NCBI GenBank assembly: GCA_026260175.1
Contig: JAKCWW010002458.1
Location: 477-40,889, forward strand
Direction: 5' to 3'
Length of the DNA stretch: 40,413 nucleotides
DNA from: Reticulitermes lucifugus
Taxonomy: Eukaryota > Arthropoda > Insecta > Blattodea > Rhinotermitidae
The translations under genes and the position numbers were made by a program. The notes under the pieces were generated by a model. That model was not told the DNA's origin and ran no database searches. It saw nothing but the letters and a program-made list of their open reading frames with translations. Positions 7,561-17,962 of the stretch are shown one piece after another (positions within the stretch are counted from its first letter, which is position 1; each line of letters opens with the position of its first letter).

Positions 7561-9924
7561 GCTCTACAAAGAAAAATACCTGGGTTTGGTACGGCACATA
7601 AATTTAAAGTAAGTCTGGCACCCGCATACCTACCCGTTGAAAGTGAAGATTTACTTATCTCGGAAACACCCTGCAGGTTTATAATTTGTTACATGTTCAA
7701 TTTTAGGATCAGTGAATCCTCAAGTGCTTATGACCTCCTTTTATTGCCTTTTCTGTACGTAGCACAGTAAAAGAGCAGTGTTAAAGAGTTCTGCGTAGCC
7801 TTGTAAAGCTGCTGCTACACATACGATATCGTTCCATGTAACTGCAGACATGGAAAAGGAAATGACGGCAGGCTGAAGACGTCGTTATTTACTTACTCCA
7901 CGACGTACTATTAGGAAAAACATCATACCCTGTTATGTCAGTGAAGTAGTTCTTTCGTGACCATATGTCTTCTGAAGAATATGTTTCAAAAGAAATGTGC
8001 ATTGTAAGTTTTCATGTTCACACGCCCGCGATTATTTAGAGTTAGTATTCTGAGTTTTAACACTATTTAATATTTAGGGGTATCTTCCTCCGAAACTTCG
8101 GTACCAATCTATAACACAGAGGATTACAATCTACAAGGCACATTTTTTTTTAGATTTTTGTTGGTCTATGAATATATTTGTATCATTGTGAGGCTACACA
8201 AATCAAGATATTATTAATACGAATATCTGTTTCGCATTTATTTCAGTATTCTTTGTTCGCAGCATTAAGTTAGGTTTTTATCACGTAAGATGGGAGGAAT
8301 AGTTCTTGTACATGAACTCGCACCGATGCAAAATGAATTGGTCTTGGTGTGCTTTAAAGGTACTCTCACAGAATTCTCCTGGAGGGAATTAGGATAAATA
8401 CAGAAATTATTAAGCAAGGTAAGTGTCATAGGAAACGAGAATATAGTTCCTGATATTTCGAAAATAAATTACATAAACTTGCGTTGTTCTTATAATTTAT
8501 AATACTTCCCCGCATGATTTACTTCGATTAGATTTCCACTCTTTCAATTTGGATCCTTCCATTAACCGAATCAGACAAATTTAATACCAGTCTAGAATTC
8601 GAAGACTCACATCTATTTAAATTATATATATATATATATATATATTCAGTTCCTAACCAACACATAACCAGTCCTTGTCCAATATGAAGTCCAAAAATTA
8701 CTGTTGGTCGGGAAATAACGTTTATTGTGAGAATCACTCAGAACACATAAATACATTGTGTGAAAAGAACGCACAATTTCTTAATGTTACAGCAGGGGGT
8801 ACATGCAATTATTATTTGGGTTTAAACAATCAGACATTAAAGTCGACTGGGTAGCCCACAGTGGTCCTTACGTTATACCAGATATCATGTGAAGAGTTAA
8901 GTTAATCACTTTCATGTCAGTAATGAGGAACTTCTTTAAAGGAGTCTTTTGAAATACTCCCATAATAACGTGTATAGGTAACGTACACAAATAGCTGGCT
9001 TTGATCTTGTGCAGGTGGCAGGAGACATATTCACTGTGTTAAACAAGGAATAAATCCAGAAGGACTAATGATGTTAAGCGAGATGTCTAGTGCGTAGCAC
9101 AGAAAGTATTGATTTAGAAGTTACTGCGAGAAACAAAAGAACATGGAACGTTGCCGCGTATATATTTCGTTCTTTCTGAAGTCGGTAGAAAAATATCAGA
9201 GTCAGTTCCACAGAATAAAAAATAAAAGCGTATATCGAGGTGAGGAGTTTGGCTTTCTTGATTCGAAGTCGAAAAAAAAGCGTATACGTTTCAAATCAGT
9301 AGCCCTGTTTCATTTTCAGCACTGAAATGTTATTTATTCTTTACGAAGTTATGAGGGACGAAGATATGATTTTATCAATGCAACATTTGACTTGTGAAGC
9401 CCGATCAATTGAATATCTGCTCATCTTCCGTTATGACGCGAAATAGGAACAGCTCAACGCTAGCTATGTCAACATAATCTCTCTAATTAAAATTCGCTAG
9501 CTAACTTAAATATACACAGGCAAAATAATGACAAAGTGAGTGCATGGAAGCGGGAAGTGGGTCAAAGCTCGTTTCTTCCATTAATAATGTAAGTACTTTA
9601 TTCTTATCAACTCGGTGGAATTTTTCTTTGCATTGCATATTAGGACGGGAATTAGAAATTGTCCCGTGGTGTACAAAATATTAATAAATCATAAGATTTC
9701 TGATTTTCACCTCTACACTTTGCTAATGTTGAATATGCTTTGGATGAATATGCTGTCCATAAATGGGCTGTAGAGCAGACTTTTTGGATAGATCACGTTT
9801 TATTACCAGTCGATATCCCTTTCTGTAGAATTAGCATATGTGATATCAAGGCATCATTCGTGACAAGATATTGCTCAGTAATTCCCATTCTTCTTTCGTG
9901 GAATCTTCCCGAAAATGGCAATAT
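7561..9924. other. No gene seen; contains an AT microsatellite
   Basis: AT-rich, with scattered short frames and no recognised repeat family. The only clear element is an uninterrupted (AT)n run at about 8622-8646. Confidence 0.55.
8622..8646. repeat. (AT)n microsatellite
   Basis: About 12 uninterrupted AT dinucleotides following ATTTAAATT. Confidence 0.9.
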
Positions 9925-10035
9925 ATTATTAAAATCTGTCATTGTTTTTGAACCTATAAACTGGACTGACCTTCCTCAAGATACGGTGCAATGGCATGCA
10001 TTTGCAAACAAGTTGATGAAAGCTTTCATAACATG
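9925..10035 (+). mobile_element. LINE C-terminal scrap
   Basis: Around 9955-10030 the frame reads INWTDLPQDTVQWHAFANKL, then MKAF, closely following the family's C-terminal block 'DWIDLAQDRDRWRALVNAVMN'. Upstream ATATTATTAAAAT resembles the 'NIKMD' coding segment. The 3' UTR signature (TTTCTTGACTA...) is not visible downstream, so the fragment is truncated at both ends. It sits in an open frame of 102 codons (9740-10048), which I take as chance plus LINE relic. Non-functional. Confidence 0.6.
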
Positions 10036-10576
10036 TCTGGAGCAATGAGTAACTAACAGTTTTCTTTGCAAAATCCAAAGCCATGAATTTAGTGAAAATG
10101 TTAGTAGGCACTTGGTTAATTGGGTGGTTGGAAAATTGCAACTAAAACACACTCTTCACAAATGGTTTGCAAAAACGATATATTATTAAAGACATTCCCG
10201 CTGTCAGCGTTACATTTCATGCGTGTTACGCAAAGTTTTACGAGTTGCTTCTACTTCCGTCTTTATGACTACTGTACTTCTTCTTGTACCGAAATGCTTA
10301 CAACCTTTCGACGCGGTATCCTCCTGGTAGAATTACTAGATTAGTAGTCAAAAACCGCTGAATTGCATATTAATTGTGCGTGAAATGTAATATTACAAAC
10401 AAATGTAACAAAATACATCATCTGATTATGGAAGTCCGGGCTTTCAACTGTAACTTAGGTAACGGACATGCCCAAATTATTCTTATGACACTTGCCTGGT
10501 AGCATGGAATCACACTCTGCTTACAAATATACCGTGTAATAAAATACACTAATAAACTATTAAAGAACTACTCTGA
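10036..10576. other. No recognisable feature
   Basis: Unassigned AT-rich sequence; one short frame (10120-10344) without motifs. Confidence 0.5.
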
Positions 10577-10705
10577 TTATTATCGCCACGCGCTACTCCA
10601 CGGCCGAGCTCCTACAGTAGAATCGATCATTATGGATTACTAAAGATTTTCAATTTCTGTCGAATATTTTCGCCACCTGTTACTCCGTGGCATCTTTGAT
10701 CGGTC
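10577..10705. repeat. Two diverged copies of an 87-bp-spaced unit
   Basis: TTATCGCCACGCGCTACTCC (10579) and TTTTCGCCACCTGTTACTCC (10667) are followed by ACGGC and GTGGC respectively, and then by GATC-containing stretches (GAATCGATCATTAT and CTTTGATCGGTCC). The spacing is 87 bp. Best read as an old tandem duplication or two adjacent repeat copies. Confidence 0.5.
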
Positions 10706-11479
10706 CTTTCTTTATTGTTAGATTAAACAAAGTGTTAATCTCATTTTTCGGAGACATGTCATCTGGCTGTTCTATGTTGCACTCGACACACAACTATTTC
10801 TTCTGAAACCTAGTTGGCATTGCACTTACATCGGGGATATGCCCCGTTCAGGTAGACACATTCTGATTATCTTTCATACGGCAAATCCCATAATAATCAA
10901 TAAATGTCACAAAATTTCAAGGTCCTGTTTTCACTTCCTCACGACTTACGGCTGCTGCATACAGACAGACACAGAGATACCTCGTTTCATCATACAGACC
11001 CCCACAAACAAAGCAGTCGGCATGCCTAGTTGCGCTTACAAAGAATGCAGTGGCAAACAGATGGCATTTTTCGTCAAACGGAATCGACGCAACATTCTAT
11101 AACACCAGCAGATTTTTTCACATATTTCTATAATATATAATCTCGTTTGAAGCTTGTGAGCGCTTTCTTGTTCTCACAGAGTGGAGGATCGCAATGAAGA
11201 AATTGAAATAACGCAGTAAACTGCATGGCTGATAATACTCGTTGTTGCTGTCCTGTAATAGAATACTTTGAGCGACATTTACCTAAGCTGTTTTAACACA
11301 AGTGAGAAGGAGGAGGAGAGGAATGACAAGAAAGTGGATCTTTAAAATGGATGGAAATGTTATTATAACAAATAATGTAACGAAGGAGATATAATACGAA
11401 ATTTTATAACAGAGTTCCCGTTGAACTTTCAACGGACATATTATCAGTGTTAGTCTGACAGGAAAACGAACTGAAAGCT
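10706..11479. other. No recognisable feature
   Basis: No repeat family or exon recognised. The 87-codon frame at 10839-11102 has no motif I know. A purine-rich stretch AGGAGGAGGAGAGG lies near 11307. Confidence 0.5.
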
Positions 11480-11758
11480 ATGCAGTATGGTAGGTAAAGT
11501 AAGATGGATGAGAGAGGAGAGTGTTTTGTTTAACGGCGCTGTAAATTGCGAAGATATGTGTAGCGTTGATGGCAGATGAAAAACATGTGAGTATGGAGCA
11601 CTGTTGGAATGATATTGGCAGGTGAAAATATACGGATTCGGACATAAGCATGTCCCAATACCGGTTTGTCCACCACAAATCCCACAGACAGAGGCATGGG
11701 ATTGAACCCAAGCGTTTTAGGTCAGATGCCGGCGGCTAGCCACCTGAGCCATGGCGCA
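11480..11758 (-). mobile_element. tRNA-derived SINE, reverse strand
   Basis: On the reverse strand the head reads GCGCCATGGCTCAGGTGGCT with box A TGGCTCAGGTGG (11751-11740). Box B GGGTTCAATCC (11709-11699) lies about 30 bases on, close to tRNA-like spacing. The body continues CTGTCTGTGGGATTTGTGG, CACCTGCCAATATCATTCC and AATTTACAGCGCCGTTAAAC, then a pyrimidine-rich end CTCTCCTCTCTCATCCATC. 'TAGCGCCGTTAAA' near the 3' end is common in arthropod SINEs. The reverse-strand 77-codon frame is this body. I see no clear target duplication. Confidence 0.75.
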
Positions 11759-12184
11759 ACTGATGTAGGTATCTGTGGGATCAAATTATAGACAGAATAA
11801 TTAATGAACGGGGGGTTGACGGATGATGGGTTAATAAGAGAAATTACTTGGAAGGAAGGAGGCCTGTTGAATAAACTGCATTTCCTTCTCGATTCTAGTA
11901 GTGAGAGACCATCAGCCGAGTGGAACTACAAATAAAAATCTTAAATTTTGTGTCCATATCGTTGATGTATTACATAATTAGTAAAATGAATACAATATCA
12001 AACACGACATCAGTATATGCGTCTATTGAATAAGCGCATTAAAATATCCCCAACACGATTCACGCACAGTGATGATTGAAAAGCGTCGGAGCTGTAGTAG
12101 TAATTTTATTTCACATACACATAAGCTATTTGTATGGACGGTTTGTTATTTTACTGAAAGAAAATAATTTTATTGGACAAATAT
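11759..12184. other. No recognisable feature
   Basis: Unassigned sequence between two reverse-strand repeats. Confidence 0.5.
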
Positions 12185-12605
12185 CGATTACTCTTCTTCT
12201 CTTCTTCCTTAGCATCACAGCCCGCGGTGGGCCTTAGCTTCCTCGACAATTCGCCTCCACTCCAACATCCGAGGCTCATCATGAGGTTTCGCAACACATG
12301 TTTTTTCCGAGATAGGTTTGTTGGCCCTATGCTCAACCCCCATCCTGGAGGACCGGGTTTGTAATCAGGGTTCCTTCCCCTAGGGAGGCTGGTTTTACCC
12401 ACCTACAGAGGCCCCCCCTCCCCCTAGGTTTTCTGTCAGGGTTATCCTTCCCTTAGCCCAATGCTCCCGTTTTAAGGCGTCGGAAACTCGCCTTTCGTCC
12501 TTCTCTCTCAGCTGCACTCTGAGATCTCACCTCAGAGCCTATTACCAGGGCCACCACTTGGAGGTGAGAGATAGGGCTTGCTGACCCAACCCCGTTACAG
12601 GGGGG
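12185..12605 (-). mobile_element. Reverse-strand interspersed repeat with GAA-rich 3' tail
   Basis: A GC-rich block stands out from its flanks. On the reverse strand it runs from CCCCTGTAACGGGGTTGGG through a C/G-rich middle to a frame reading PDYKPGPPGWGLSIGPTNLS, then RKKHVLRNLMMSLG, and ends in GCTGTGATGCTAAGG plus a GAAGAAGAGAAGAAGAG tail. 'PGPPGWGLG...RKK' is a repeat reading I recognise near LINE sequences in insect assemblies. The simple-sequence tail suggests the 3' end of a retroposed element. The exact class (LINE end or SINE) is not settled. Confidence 0.6.
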
Positions 12606-13136
12606 CATTTTCTGATATTTAATGGTTTATACCTATGAAATATCGATTACACTGAAAGGAATTTTTGTTTACGTGACCTTGACTTTGCTCGTCTGCAAAG
12701 CAGATGCTGCTTGTCACGGACCTCTATACTGGCATTAAGTCAGGACATGACACCTTGTTGCTGTGTTCTTCAATACGGCAGGGAAGGCAGCTCTTTGTGG
12801 CTGTCCCCGAATTATGCCTCTTGGTTTTGAACGACGTCGAAGTAATTTCTACCGCAACATCCTCTCCAAAACGAAGAGTCAGGTACTGTTGGCCAGTTCT
12901 GTTTGTTTAAGGAAATGAATTAAGCGTATGCAACTATCACTGCCTGTGTGTTTGTGTCCGTTTTTAGTGGTGTCGCTAACACTAACACTGCAGCTGTGCT
13001 TGTTAAATTTCATATGGGGTTACACATTACACACCTATAAATTATGTATCAAGCATTGTGTGTATGTCAACAGTTACCGAATATTTTAACGTAGACAAAA
13101 CCCGCAAGCAACGAATTATACCACTAGGAAAGAGAA
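12606..13136. other. No recognisable feature
   Basis: No repeat family or exon recognised; the 68-codon frame at 12704-12910 lacks motifs. Confidence 0.5.
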
Positions 13137-13138
13137 AT

Positions 13139-13162
13139 GATAGTAGTAGTAGCAGTAGTAGC
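13139..13162. repeat. (AGT)n microsatellite
   Basis: TAGTAGTAGTAGCAGTAGTAG just upstream of the SINE insertion. Confidence 0.85.
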
Positions 13163-13184
13163 CGCGTAATCAGAAGCAGTAATT

Positions 13185-13458
13185 ACTGAAATAGTTTTTT
13201 TCATGGCTCGACAGCCCTAGTGGGCCTAGGCCTCCTCTATGAAGTTCCTAGAGCACACTCAAGACACACTACACTCCGTAGGACTCATCTGGACGAGTGA
13301 TCGGCCCGTCACAGAGACCTCTACCTGAAAACACACAACACTCACAAGAGACAGACATCCATGCCGCCGGTGGGATTCGAACCCGCAGTCCCAGCAAGCG
13401 AGCAGCCGTCGATCCACACCTTAGACCTCGCGGCCATTGGGCTCGGCCGACTGAAATA
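13185..13458 (-). mobile_element. SINE with tRNA-Leu/Ser-like head and 9-bp target duplication
   Basis: Read on the reverse strand, the head is GCCCAATGGCCGCGAGGTCT followed by AAGG. Box A is TGGCCGCGAGGTCTAA (13436-13421), very like the D-arm of tRNA-Leu/Ser. A long insert (GCTGCTCGCTTGCTGGGACT) fits a class II variable arm, and box B GGTTCGAATCC (13383-13373) is a perfect consensus. The body includes TAGAGGTCTCTGTGACGGGC and GAGGCCTAGGCCCACTAGGG, and ends CTGTCGAGCCATGA plus a short A tail (T7 at 13195-13201 on the plus strand). ACTGAAATA occurs at 13185-13193 and 13450-13458, a perfect 9-bp target duplication. Two further copies lie at 28078-28345 and 40352-40413. It is the best-preserved of the three. 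Confidence 0.9.
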
Positions 13459-14477
13459 TTGATAACTTCAAAATATAAACATTACGACTCAACTATAATT
13501 CGACACTCAGTGATTAGTCCAGGACGCTAACCCTCGAAGCTGAACTGAAATTTATTTTTAGATTATAAATCTAAAATGCTTAAACAAGACACTATGAACC
13601 CAAGGTTCGTAGATTTGAAAGTCTGTGCAATAGAAATGTAAGCATAATAAGTGTTACTGTCTTGAATCTAATGTTACAATAGGAGATAAACAGGGTTATG
13701 CTACATGCGAGGTTCTAAGAGCGATTTTGCTGAACAATCTAGCCTTCTGTGACATTACGCCGTGTCAACTGCTAAATTCTTACCTACATTACGAAGGGTC
13801 CTACTGCCTTCTTCTTCTTCATGGTCAAGCAGTTCAAAAACAGCCACTTTTATACGCAAACGGAAGATTTTTGTGGTTGAAAAGCCACAAGGAAATGTAA
13901 ACACTTGACGGAGGGCCTAAGATATTCCGTTCAGTTATTCTCTCAAAAACATGTACACAAATAATGTCCCTGTGAATATATTTACTACGAAGCATGCAAA
14001 GGCTTAAAGGATGTAGGGAGCAAAATATAATCTCAGCAAATGTTAACCTTTAAACAAACTGTAAATAATTAATGGGAGTTACGTCTTTTAGTGATCTTGC
14101 GAAGCAACATAAATCCCACGAGATGTCTCACGCGTAGAACGCAAAGGGTTAAATAAATTAAAGGAACAAGACAACCAGTGAGTGTAGAACGTGTAAAGGC
14201 TTTTAAATTCAGTGTCAGTAGAGCCGTATCCTTAACGCAACACCTGATCCTCGCAGCCACAGGCCGCTGCGGCTTGTCAGGCCATCCCGTTACAGCTGAC
14301 TACAAGCCTGAAGGTTTGTCACGCTATCACTGAAAGTCTTGTTAAGTATTTATATGTTTGTCTAAAAGCAGCCGAATTGACTCTGTTAGGCCAACATCGC
14401 TTCCGTAATGTAAACTAAAGGGTTAAATGAAATGGAAATATATAAACATCTTCAAACGAAAACTAGGAAGCAACCTC
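13459..14477. other. No recognisable feature
   Basis: Unassigned sequence with no long frame or known repeat. Confidence 0.5.
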
Positions 14478-14575
14478 AAAAGTTGGTCTTCTGGATTTTT
14501 TACATCGGGTAGGATAATACGTTTTTTTCTGCACTTTGATCGAACATTCTGCCTCCATCTTCAGGGAGAATTCAT
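14478..14575 (+). repeat. Interspersed repeat, VFWDV type (decayed)
   Basis: GTTGGTCTTCTGGATTTTTT corresponds to the 'VFWDV' segment. CTTTGATCGAACATTCTGCC with CCATCTTCAGGGAGA corresponds to 'RRFRGTCCLHLQG' (frame reads RTFCLHLQGE). The middle is strongly diverged. Same family as 6700, 21079 and 31028. Confidence 0.55.
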
Positions 14576-15523
14576 TTGGTTCAGGCGGATGTTTAATTTA
14601 TTGGTAAGGGAAATTATGTCCATTATATATAAATCACTTCAGCGCCCATCTTAACCAAACTGTCACTCTATAGATAGAGGCAGCACATTTTTTCGAAACT
14701 TCAGAACAAATGTATCATCCTACATGGTGTAATAATCCAGGAACCATTCATTCAGAAATACCTGAAGTGCCTAACTATATTCAATATTAGTATTCCACAT
14801 GTGAAGATTAGTTTAGTGTGAAGCTGTCTATGCTTATTATTAACTGTAGTATCGGCGGTTTTGAAAATAAAATTTGATGCGTTTCCAGCTTGGCAGGAAC
14901 GGGTGTATAGTTTGCCGAGCGGGAACAGTAGGTGGTGTTAAGTTTGGAGAGATAGACGTACAGCCGTTGGAGTGAAGCAATACGATTTATTGGTGCAGAC
15001 TCGCTTGTTCAGGTTAACAGACCTCGTCTGTCCGACTTCAAGACTGAGAGTGCCCGTAAGGCTTGGAAAAATACGTACTTAAACTGAGCTGCTTCTCTTA
15101 TTACATAATCAAAATCAAAGCTCTAACGTGGTTTACAAATGTTTTGTCTAATTAAACAAAATGTGATTTTAAGAGCTGTTCCATCTCAACTCCTGGTCAG
15201 GGGGTTAGACTGTCACTCCGGGTCGGGGGTCAAGCTGCCATCATAAAATTTATAGAGGTATGTGCCCTTACCCTCTGATCTGAGGGTGACAGTTATCGTC
15301 TGTTTGGTAAGTCTTTCGTAATAAGAAATAACGTCTGAACATTCATGAAATTTAGCATAATACGAGTATTACTTGTCTAATACCTGTAACGCCTATGATA
15401 GCACTTTGAAATCAATACAACACTTTGTACAATATAGTGCTAACACCTATTATAACACCGATATATAACATTATATAGCACCTGTACATAAATAATGTTA
15501 CCTGCGTAATGTTTTTGTTTACT
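14576..15523. other. No recognisable feature
   Basis: Unassigned. A GC-richer patch around 15190-15240 (GGTCAGGGGGTTAGACTGTC) has no clear identity. Confidence 0.5.
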
Positions 15524-15760
15524 CAGGAGCTGTCTGTGCAGAATACGTTTCACTGCGTTTAGGCAGGAACTGACTTTGCACGATGTTAGTGGCTTCTATG
15601 TGAGGTTTTAGGTTACTAAAGAGTCCCGGTTTACAGTAAAAGTATTCCCTATACAAACTTAAGGATATACTTCACCAGGCGCTGTCTCTGCACAGTAAGA
15701 GTGTGCATTACCAAAGGGTTTGGTCCAGCCAGCAGCTCTCTGTGCACCACTTCTAGCAAG
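15524..15760. repeat. Recurring 18-24 bp motif, four copies
   Basis: A motif resembling CAGGAGCTGTCTGTGCA recurs at 15524, 15563 (CAGGAACTGACTTTGCAC), 15676 (CAGGCGCTGTCTCTGCAC) and 15730 (CAGCAGCTCTCTGTGCAC). Spacings are 39, 113 and 54 bp. This may be an old tandem array of about 39 bp with intervening decay, or chance enrichment. No function is visible. Confidence 0.45.
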
Positions 15761-17620
15761 CAGCTACAAGCAGATTGTATTAGCGTGCAAGAAATATACG
15801 CTCCATTAGGAGAGAGTTTGCGACAAAGAAGCTAATGTACTAGATTATACTAATTGTAGTAATGCTATGGACTGCACCTGTGCACGAGTAACATATCATG
15901 GGCATGGCAGCTATCAAATGGTCTCGATTATTTTGTGGGCGTTATTAGATCCAAATTGCCAAGCGACAGTCAGTACTAGGCCATCATCTCGTTTTTGGCA
16001 TGTGAAGAAACTAGAAAAGTTGGCGGACGGACATACTGTGTACCATAACTGGCTAGTGAAGGGTATTTGTTTTGTTTTGTTTTTGTCCGTCGATCCGCTC
16101 TCAATATAGTTGAAAAGTGACTCGCTCCTAGCTTTCTGCGTAAACATGAACTATATTTATTGCTTATAATTTTTCCAGTGCACGGTTGTTTTCTGATCTA
16201 CAACCACAAGCTTAGGCCTATTCATGATTCGGCATTCCAAGCCTCAAAATCCTTATTCCAATCCAAAATAATTCAAAATTATCATAGCTCACATTTTCTA
16301 CGTGTCACATTAAAATCAAAGTTGTTACTGTAAGAAGTTTCGGTAATTTTTGCTGTTCAAATGTGCGGATATCTATTGATATAATCAAAACATTTTCATA
16401 AAACTACCTTGTGGAAACAGAAAGTGAAGAAAGAAAGGAAAAAAAGAAGATACATCAAAATACAGACGCTTGAATGGATGTATGGATGGATGGTCGGAAA
16501 AGCATGTGGAAGAGATGCAGGAAAAAGAGAGAAACAAATGTGCACAGAAACATAGGGAAGCAAAGAAGCATTAACACAGAAACGGAAAGAAATGAATACA
16601 ATATTTTATACGTCATCTTCAAATTTTCATTATTCAACAAACCACTTCTCCTTACTCCAGTGTTGTCGGTCTAGAAAGATTAAGTTCTGGTAAAGTAGCA
16701 GCACGGATTAGCACAAGACATGCCTTTCTCATATGGTTTAATGGACAGCCTTAATATAAAATTTAATTAAAAGATCTTGTCGAGAGTACGCTGATAGTAA
16801 ATTAGAGCCAGACGGATTGGTACGACTTTCGCACAAGGTTTTCCAGCTTCGCTTAAACCAGAGATGCGAAGATCCGAAACCATTCTTGAGGGAGAACGAC
16901 ACGATTCGCATGCATATACGAAGTTGACGAGAACATCATGCGTATGCATTAAAATATGTAAATGAAAATTCAAAAGCAGCTTCCATCTTTACAGTGAAGA
17001 TTAAAGCAACACCTGCTCAAGTTATGCGTGTCTAAGCTGTGTGAGAGACTCCAATATGCGTACTCCATCTCCTCTTGATGGAGTATGAGCACTGCCCTTC
17101 AACTACTGAACTTCTGAAGGCACTCCCAGATGGAATGATTTTACGCCTAAAATCTGGAACCTATCCCACTCAATATTCTGTTGGTACACCTGCACGGTAA
17201 CATATCGTCGTTAGCAAGCGTACATTTTTATTGTAACGTATAACGTATATCGCTGAAAGGTCACTTTTCAGTGTTGACTGCTAGCAGGGAACTCTTTTTC
17301 AATGACCTTACATAAAAATAAACTGATATCAGATAGTAGAATGCTACTAATATCTCGCTAAGTGTAAAAGGGTCAATACCGCAGTATAATGTGTCTGGAA
17401 GGAACAAATTTGGAAAGCAAAGTAGCACGCATTGTTTTAGTGTTACTCTTTTCACATGTTCGGAGAGATTTAATCCTATTGTTGTCTAACAATTTCGTGG
17501 CATAACTCAATTATACGATAAATGTCAGATGCTATAGAATAACACACCCGAAAGCATTCGTCAAAAAGATGCTGTGACACACGCTGAATTGAACGACATC
17601 AAATCGTTTCAAATATAATT
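15761..17620. other. No recognisable feature; short GGAT run
   Basis: Unassigned. Frames at 15867-16109 and 16455-16674 are short and low in information. A small GGAT/GGTC-type run lies at about 16474-16495, after an A/G-rich stretch (16425-16450). Confidence 0.5.
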
Positions 17621-17962
17621 ATTACCTTGACCTTTGCACGATGTACATTTATTCAACTGAATCCTTTATTTACTGTTTCATGACGCATAATCATTCACTT
17701 TTACTCTCACGTTGCTTCCACAGGATTAAAATGCATTCACCTGAAATTTTACCTTATAACTGTTCCTTTATTTTGCATATACAAGTCGAATCCTTACCTT
17801 AATCTGACATTATGTATATTCATTCAATCGAATACTTTCGTTGAATTTGCGCGATGAATTTTCATCTAATTTAATTCTTACCTTCCCTTTGCATCACGTA
17901 TATTCATTCAATTGCATTCTTTTCTTGTTTTTCCATTACAACTACGCTACGAGTTGAATTCT
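17621..17962. repeat. Degenerate ~43-bp minisatellite, about 8 units
   Basis: Units begin near 17621, 17665, 17701, 17749, 17794, 17836, 17878 and 17920. The last four are the most regular, 42-45 bp apart. The unit resembles TTACCTT-x-CTTTGCATGATG, then TATATTCATTCAATTGAATTC. Clear examples are TTACCTTGACCTTTGCACGA (17623), ATTATGTATATTCATTCAAT (17809) and TTACCTTCCCTTTGCATCAC (17878). Divergence between units is high, so the array is old. Noncoding. Confidence 0.75.

Noticed and set aside
7393-7770. 125-codon forward frame
   Set aside because: Its first part is the common 'DGQTDMTK..VAFRNFA' repeat reading and the rest matches nothing; treated as a repeat.
13370-13449. Possible tRNA-Leu/Ser gene on the reverse strand
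   Set aside because: A and B boxes are good, but acceptor ends do not pair and the sequence continues into a SINE body repeated at 28 kb and at the window end.
15180-15240. GC-rich patch GGTCAGGGGGTTAGACTG as a SINE head
   Set aside because: No box A at the right distance and no tail or repeat copy.
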